A DNA stretch of 64,000 bases from the NCBI GenBank assembly GCA_026192395.1, contig WACF01000001.1, positions 1,110,977 to 1,174,976 on the forward strand, read 5' to 3'. This DNA is from Proteobacteria bacterium 005FR1. GTDB lineage: Bacteria > Pseudomonadota > Gammaproteobacteria > Pseudomonadales > Cellvibrionaceae. The notes under the pieces were generated by a model. That model saw nothing but the letters and a program-made list of their open reading frames with translations. It did not search any database and was not told where the DNA came from. Both the position numbers and the translations under genes were made by a program. Position 1 is the first letter of the stretch. Each line of letters opens with the position of its first letter. Positions 60,465 through 64,000 of the stretch are shown piece after piece.

Positions 60465-62402
60465 GAACTCATCAGCAACTTTCATTTCTTGCGCCCGTGG
60501 TGGCTGCTGGCGATTGTGCCGGCCGTGGCGCTGGGCCTGCTGCTCTGGCGCCAAAAGCGAAGTCGCAGTCAGTGGCAGAACCTGATTCAGCCGGAGCTGC
60601 TTCGGCATCTGCTGGAAGGGAGTCTCGGGCGCGCCAGCCGCTGGCCCTTCGCCGGTTTGATCACCGGCTGGGTGATTGCCAGCATCGCGCTGGCCGGCCC
60701 CGCCTGGCAACAACTGCCCCAGCCGGTTCACCAGTCGGAAGCGGCCGTGGTGGTGGTGTTCGACATGTCCACCTCCATGGTTGCCGAAGACATCAAGCCG
60801 TCGCGCCTGCAGCGAGCCCGCTACAAGTTGCGCGACTATCTGAACGCCCGACAGGAAGGCCTTACGGCGCTGATCGCCTACGCCGGCGAAGCCCATGTGG
60901 TGAGCCCGCTTACGGACGACACCGAGACCATCGCCAACCTGTTGCCGGCTTTGCACCCGTCAATCATGCCCTTGCCTGGCAGCAATGTGGAGATGGCCAT
61001 CGACAAGGCCGTCGGCCTGTTCACCGACGCCGGCATGCAGCAGGGCGAGATCCTGCTGGTGACCGACGAAGTGGTCAGTGATGCCTTCCCCACGATTCGC
61101 GAACAACTGCAGGGTTCGGGCATACGCCTGTCCATACTGGGCGTGGGCACCACCGACGGTGCGCCGATTCCGACTGGCGATGGCGGCTTTGCACGCTCGG
61201 GCGGAAGCGACATTGTGATTGCCAGACTCAACGAGTCGGAGCTGCAGGAACTGAGCAGCTCGCTGGGCGGCACCTACGCACAGTTGCGCGCCGATGATCG
61301 GGATATCGACCGGCTCCTCACCCATACAGAACAGCAAGAGCTTTTCAACGAGCAGCAACGGGTAGTCGATCGCGAGTTCGACACTTGGCGCGACAATGGC
61401 TATTTGCTGGCCTTGCTGTTGCTGCCACTGGCCGCTCTCGCCTTCCGCCGCGGCTGGCTCCTGGGTGTGGCAATGATCGGCTTTGTTGGTCTGACCCTGC
61501 CCTCGGAAAGCCATGCCTTCGAATGGCGCGACCTATGGTGGCGCAGCGATCAGCAGGGAATGAAGGAGTTGAACCAGGGCGACCCCGCCGCTGCCGCCGC
61601 GGAATTCGAATCCCCCGACTGGCGCGGCACTGCCCAGTACCGCGCAAACAATTACCCAGCTGCGGCAGAATCCTTTGCCCGTGGCGACAGTGCGACTCAC
61701 CACTACAACCGCGGCAATGCCCTGGCAAAAGCGGGCAAACTGCAAGAAGCATTGGCCGCCTACGAAACGGCCCTCGATAAGCAGGCGGAGTTTCCAGATG
61801 CTGAGTTCAACGCCGACCTCGTAAGAAAGCTCCTCGAACAGCAGCAACAGCAGCAGCAGCAACAAAGCGGAGAGGATCCGCAGAGCCATAACCCGCAGCA
61901 GCCGCAGTCCCGGGATCAGCAATCCTCCCAGCAGGGCGACTCACAACAGGAAGAAAGCGAAAGCCAGCAAGGCCAGCAGCAACAGCAGGCACAAGGCGGT
62001 GGCCAGCAGGAGCAGCAACAACAAGAGCAGTCCTCGTCTGCCCAGGCCAGCGAATCGCAGGATCAGCCCGAAGTGGACGAGCAGGCGGCCCAGGCACTCG
62101 CGGATCGGCAGAACGAATCCGACGCAGCCGAGCAAATCGAACAGCAAAACCCCGTTCCGCAAGCAGCGCAAGAGAACCGGCAAGAACAGCGGCAGGTGCA
62201 GCCACAACAGGCAGCGGCCGGTCGCGAGAACAGCGAAGACGCCGAACAGCAGCAGGCACTGGAACAGTGGCTACGCAAAGTGCCGGACGATCCCAGTGGA
62301 TTGTTGCGTCGCAAATTCGAATACGAACACCGCAGGATGCGCCAGCAATACCGCACTGGGGACTGGCTGCCGCCGCAAGATGACGCCTATCGCCGCTGGT
62401 AA
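60459..62402 (+). CDS. VWA/TPR protein with glutamine-rich region, BatB/BatC-like
   Basis: 647-aa membrane protein. Two N-terminal helices (14-30 and 65-80) precede a VWA domain with MIDAS-like DMSTSM (102-107). After a central helix pair (about 315-350) comes a TPR pair (HHYNRGNALAKAGKLQEALA) and then a Gln-rich stretch (about 465-600) with poly-Gln runs. It ends with a basic WLRKVPDDPSGLLRRKFEYE, the BatC-type C-terminus. Fusion of BatB and BatC functions is usual in proteobacteria. The ATG lies in the fourth unit of the MQP repeat, with no strong RBS. Confidence 0.9.
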   Translation: MQELISNFHFLRPWWLLAIVPAVALGLLLWRQKRSRSQWQNLIQPELLRHLLEGSLGRASRWPFAGLITGWVIASIALAGPAWQQLPQPVHQSEAAVVVVFDMSTSMVAEDIKPSRLQRARYKLRDYLNARQEGLTALIAYAGEAHVVSPLTDDTETIANLLPALHPSIMPLPGSNVEMAIDKAVGLFTDAGMQQGEILLVTDEVVSDAFPTIREQLQGSGIRLSILGVGTTDGAPIPTGDGGFARSGGSDIVIARLNESELQELSSSLGGTYAQLRADDRDIDRLLTHTEQQELFNEQQRVVDREFDTWRDNGYLLALLLLPLAALAFRRGWLLGVAMIGFVGLTLPSESHAFEWRDLWWRSDQQGMKELNQGDPAAAAAEFESPDWRGTAQYRANNYPAAAESFARGDSATHHYNRGNALAKAGKLQEALAAYETALDKQAEFPDAEFNADLVRKLLEQQQQQQQQQSGEDPQSHNPQQPQSRDQQSSQQGDSQQEESESQQGQQQQQAQGGGQQEQQQQEQSSSAQASESQDQPEVDEQAAQALADRQNESDAAEQIEQQNPVPQAAQENRQEQRQVQPQQAAAGRENSEDAEQQQALEQWLRKVPDDPSGLLRRKFEYEHRRMRQQYRTGDWLPPQDDAYRRW

Positions 62403-62438
62403 ATACATTCGGCCCACGACAAAAATCTGATGAGAAAA

Positions 62439-64000
62439 TGACGAAGCTATTTCTATCTAACCGCAAGCTCTCCGCTGCAGTCACCGTCGTGTTTCTGTTC
62501 GCTTCTCTGTTGTTTGCCGCCCCGGCTTCAGCTGCGGAGTTGACGTCCAGCCTGGACCGCACCGCCATCAGCGAAAACGAAACCCTGCAGTTGACGGTGC
62601 GACTCAATGAACAGGTGGGCTTCAACAGCCCCGATTTCACTGCGCTTGAAGAAGACTTCGACATCCTCGGGCAGCAACGCAGCTCGCAATTTCGCAGCAT
62701 CAACGGACGCACAGAAGCGTGGACCGACTGGACGCTGACCCTTTCGCCCAAATCGATCGGCACCCTCTCCATTCCCGCCTTCCACTTCGAAGGCGCCGTC
62801 AGTGATCCGGTAGAGGTCACCGTTACCGAAGCCAGCGCGAGTGCCGACGGCGCGCCACAGGAAATCTTTGTGGAAGTCGAGACCAACAAGTCCGACGTTT
62901 TCGTGCAGGAAGAACTGCTGGTCACGATCAAGGTTCACACCGGCGTTCTTCTGCGCGATGCGAGCATGAACGAAGAACTTAAAGTCGAGAATGCGGTGGT
63001 CGAGAACGTGTCGGAAACCGCCTACAGCAAGCAAATCGACGGGCGACTCTATCGCGTGCTGGAAATGGTTTACGCGATCTATCCCCAGCAAAGCGGCTCG
63101 CTGACCATTCCCAGCCTGAGCTGGAACCTGATCATGGCCACGGACCGTGGCAGCGGCTTGCGCTATCGCTTCCAGGCGCCGGGCGAGTTGCGTCGCGTGC
63201 GCAGCGAGCCCAAAGTCATTCAGGTCAGGCAGCAGCCGGTTCAGTACACCGGCGATCATTGGTTGCCTACGCGTGAGCTCAAGCTCGAGCAACATTGGAG
63301 CAGCGATCCCTCGCGATTTGTAGTCGGAGAACCGATTACCCGCACAATCACCATGACCGCGGACGGCCTGACCTCAGCGCAGCTGCCGCCGCTGCCGGAT
63401 CAAACGGTTCCTGGCATCAAGGTTTATCAGGACAAGCCGCAGTTCGACGACCTGAAAACCAGCAAAGGCATCCTCGGCACCCGCATTGAAAGCGTTGCCA
63501 TCGTGCCCACCGAGGCCGGCGAGCTTACCCTGCCGGAAATGAGCGTGGCCTGGTGGGATACTGAAGCCGAGCGCGAGCGTATCGCTACCATTCCCGCGCA
63601 GGTCCTGGAAATCGCGCCGGCTGCGAACAGCAGTTCCAATCTACCGCTGGTGCCTCCTTCCAACGCCCCCGCGGGCGACGAGGATTTAAACGATGCAAGC
63701 GACACCGAAGTGGCCGTTGTTCAGCTCTGGCCGTGGATGCTGAGCAACGCCATCTTTGCTTTGCTCGCGTGTATTTTCCTGATCGCGTGGCTGCGCAAGC
63801 GTCCCGCGCAACAAACAACAGAACCGCGCGGTCGAACTGATCAGTCACGGGAAGTGCAGGAAGCTTTCGACGCCGTAAGGCGCGCTTGCAGCGACAACAA
63901 TCCCCGCGCGGTTCGCAACGCTTTGGGCGACTGGGGGCGTTTGTACTGGCAACTGCCACACGCCGCAAGCTTGCAGGACATCGATCACCGATGCGGCTCC
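62439..64000 (+). CDS. BatD (oxygen tolerance) protein, 3' end outside window
   Basis: At least 520 residues, open at the window edge. Signal peptide with AAPASAAE (cleavage near 32), then two or three immunoglobulin-like beta domains: SLDRTAISENETLQLTVRL at the start of the first, FVVGEPITRTITMTADGL of a later one. A transmembrane helix (AIFALLACIFLIAWL) and a cytoplasmic tail with RKRPAQQ follow. This is the BatD layout. ATG at 62439 with weak GATGAGAA upstream; an ATG eight bases earlier hits a stop at once. Completes the moxR-Bat operon. Confidence 0.9.

Overview
The window looks like a chromosome segment of a marine-type gammaproteobacterium, probably in or near the Pseudomonadales. The order rlmL, rmf, pyrD, NAD-glutamate dehydrogenase, then a moxR/DUF58/VWA/BatD cluster resembles the arrangement known from Pseudomonas. 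The DNA is fairly GC-rich and gene-dense, with many ATGA or TGATG stop/start overlaps, Gram-negative envelope genes (MipA/OmpV, outer-membrane barrels, LolA-like protein) and several fatty-acid or acyl-CoA enzymes. No rRNA, tRNA, phage, IS element or CRISPR array was recognised.

Bases 1-9,500: the 3' half of uup; a compact minus-strand operon (GFA-GrpB fusion, DUF4177, YidD, TM2-like protein, 55-aa membrane protein); MipA/OmpV; a sirtuin-threonine aldolase pair; an S51 peptidase; a small outer-membrane barrel. Bases 9,464-16,474 form an acyl-CoA module: SDR, ACAD10/11-like phosphotransferase, crotonase, a single-chain biotin-dependent acyl-CoA carboxylase and a divergent TetR regulator with a palindrome between them. 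Bases 16,510-18,662 hold selU and selD for 2-selenouridine tRNA modification. They are followed by a 183-bp hairpin-rich inverted-repeat element.

Bases 19,059-31,005 are accessory: an S41-like peptidase, a Tat-type dienelactone hydrolase, a beta-helix fragment, a lipoprotein, an AI-2E-type permease, an HSL-type esterase, a methyltransferase, a DUF4112/acidic/Rho-N-like trio, an unrecognised 451-aa protein paired with an alpha/beta hydrolase, and an aldo-keto reductase. At 31,196 lies a secreted, cysteine-free relative of cutinases/PETases.

Bases 32,141-39,271 form one long minus-strand gene train: quinone reductase-like flavoprotein, ion channel, LolA-like carrier, two FtsX-type permeases, LolD-like ATPase, outer-membrane barrel and SDR. 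It reads as a possible complete trans-envelope lipid or lipoprotein export route and is, with the PETase-like enzyme, the most interesting part of the window. Then come an acyl-CoA dehydrogenase, a hybrid histidine kinase, slyX, a crotonase, uvrB, rlmL, rmf, pyrD and the giant NAD-glutamate dehydrogenase. The window ends in a moxR-DUF58-DUF4381-VWA-VWA/TPR-BatD operon, with batD cut by the window edge.

A recurring oddity is the number of short tandem repeats (units of 5, 7, 14, 15 and 19 bp) sitting at gene borders, several touching start or stop codons, plus two paired REP-like inverted repeats. Functions are inferred from recognised motifs and memory of families; no database search was run.
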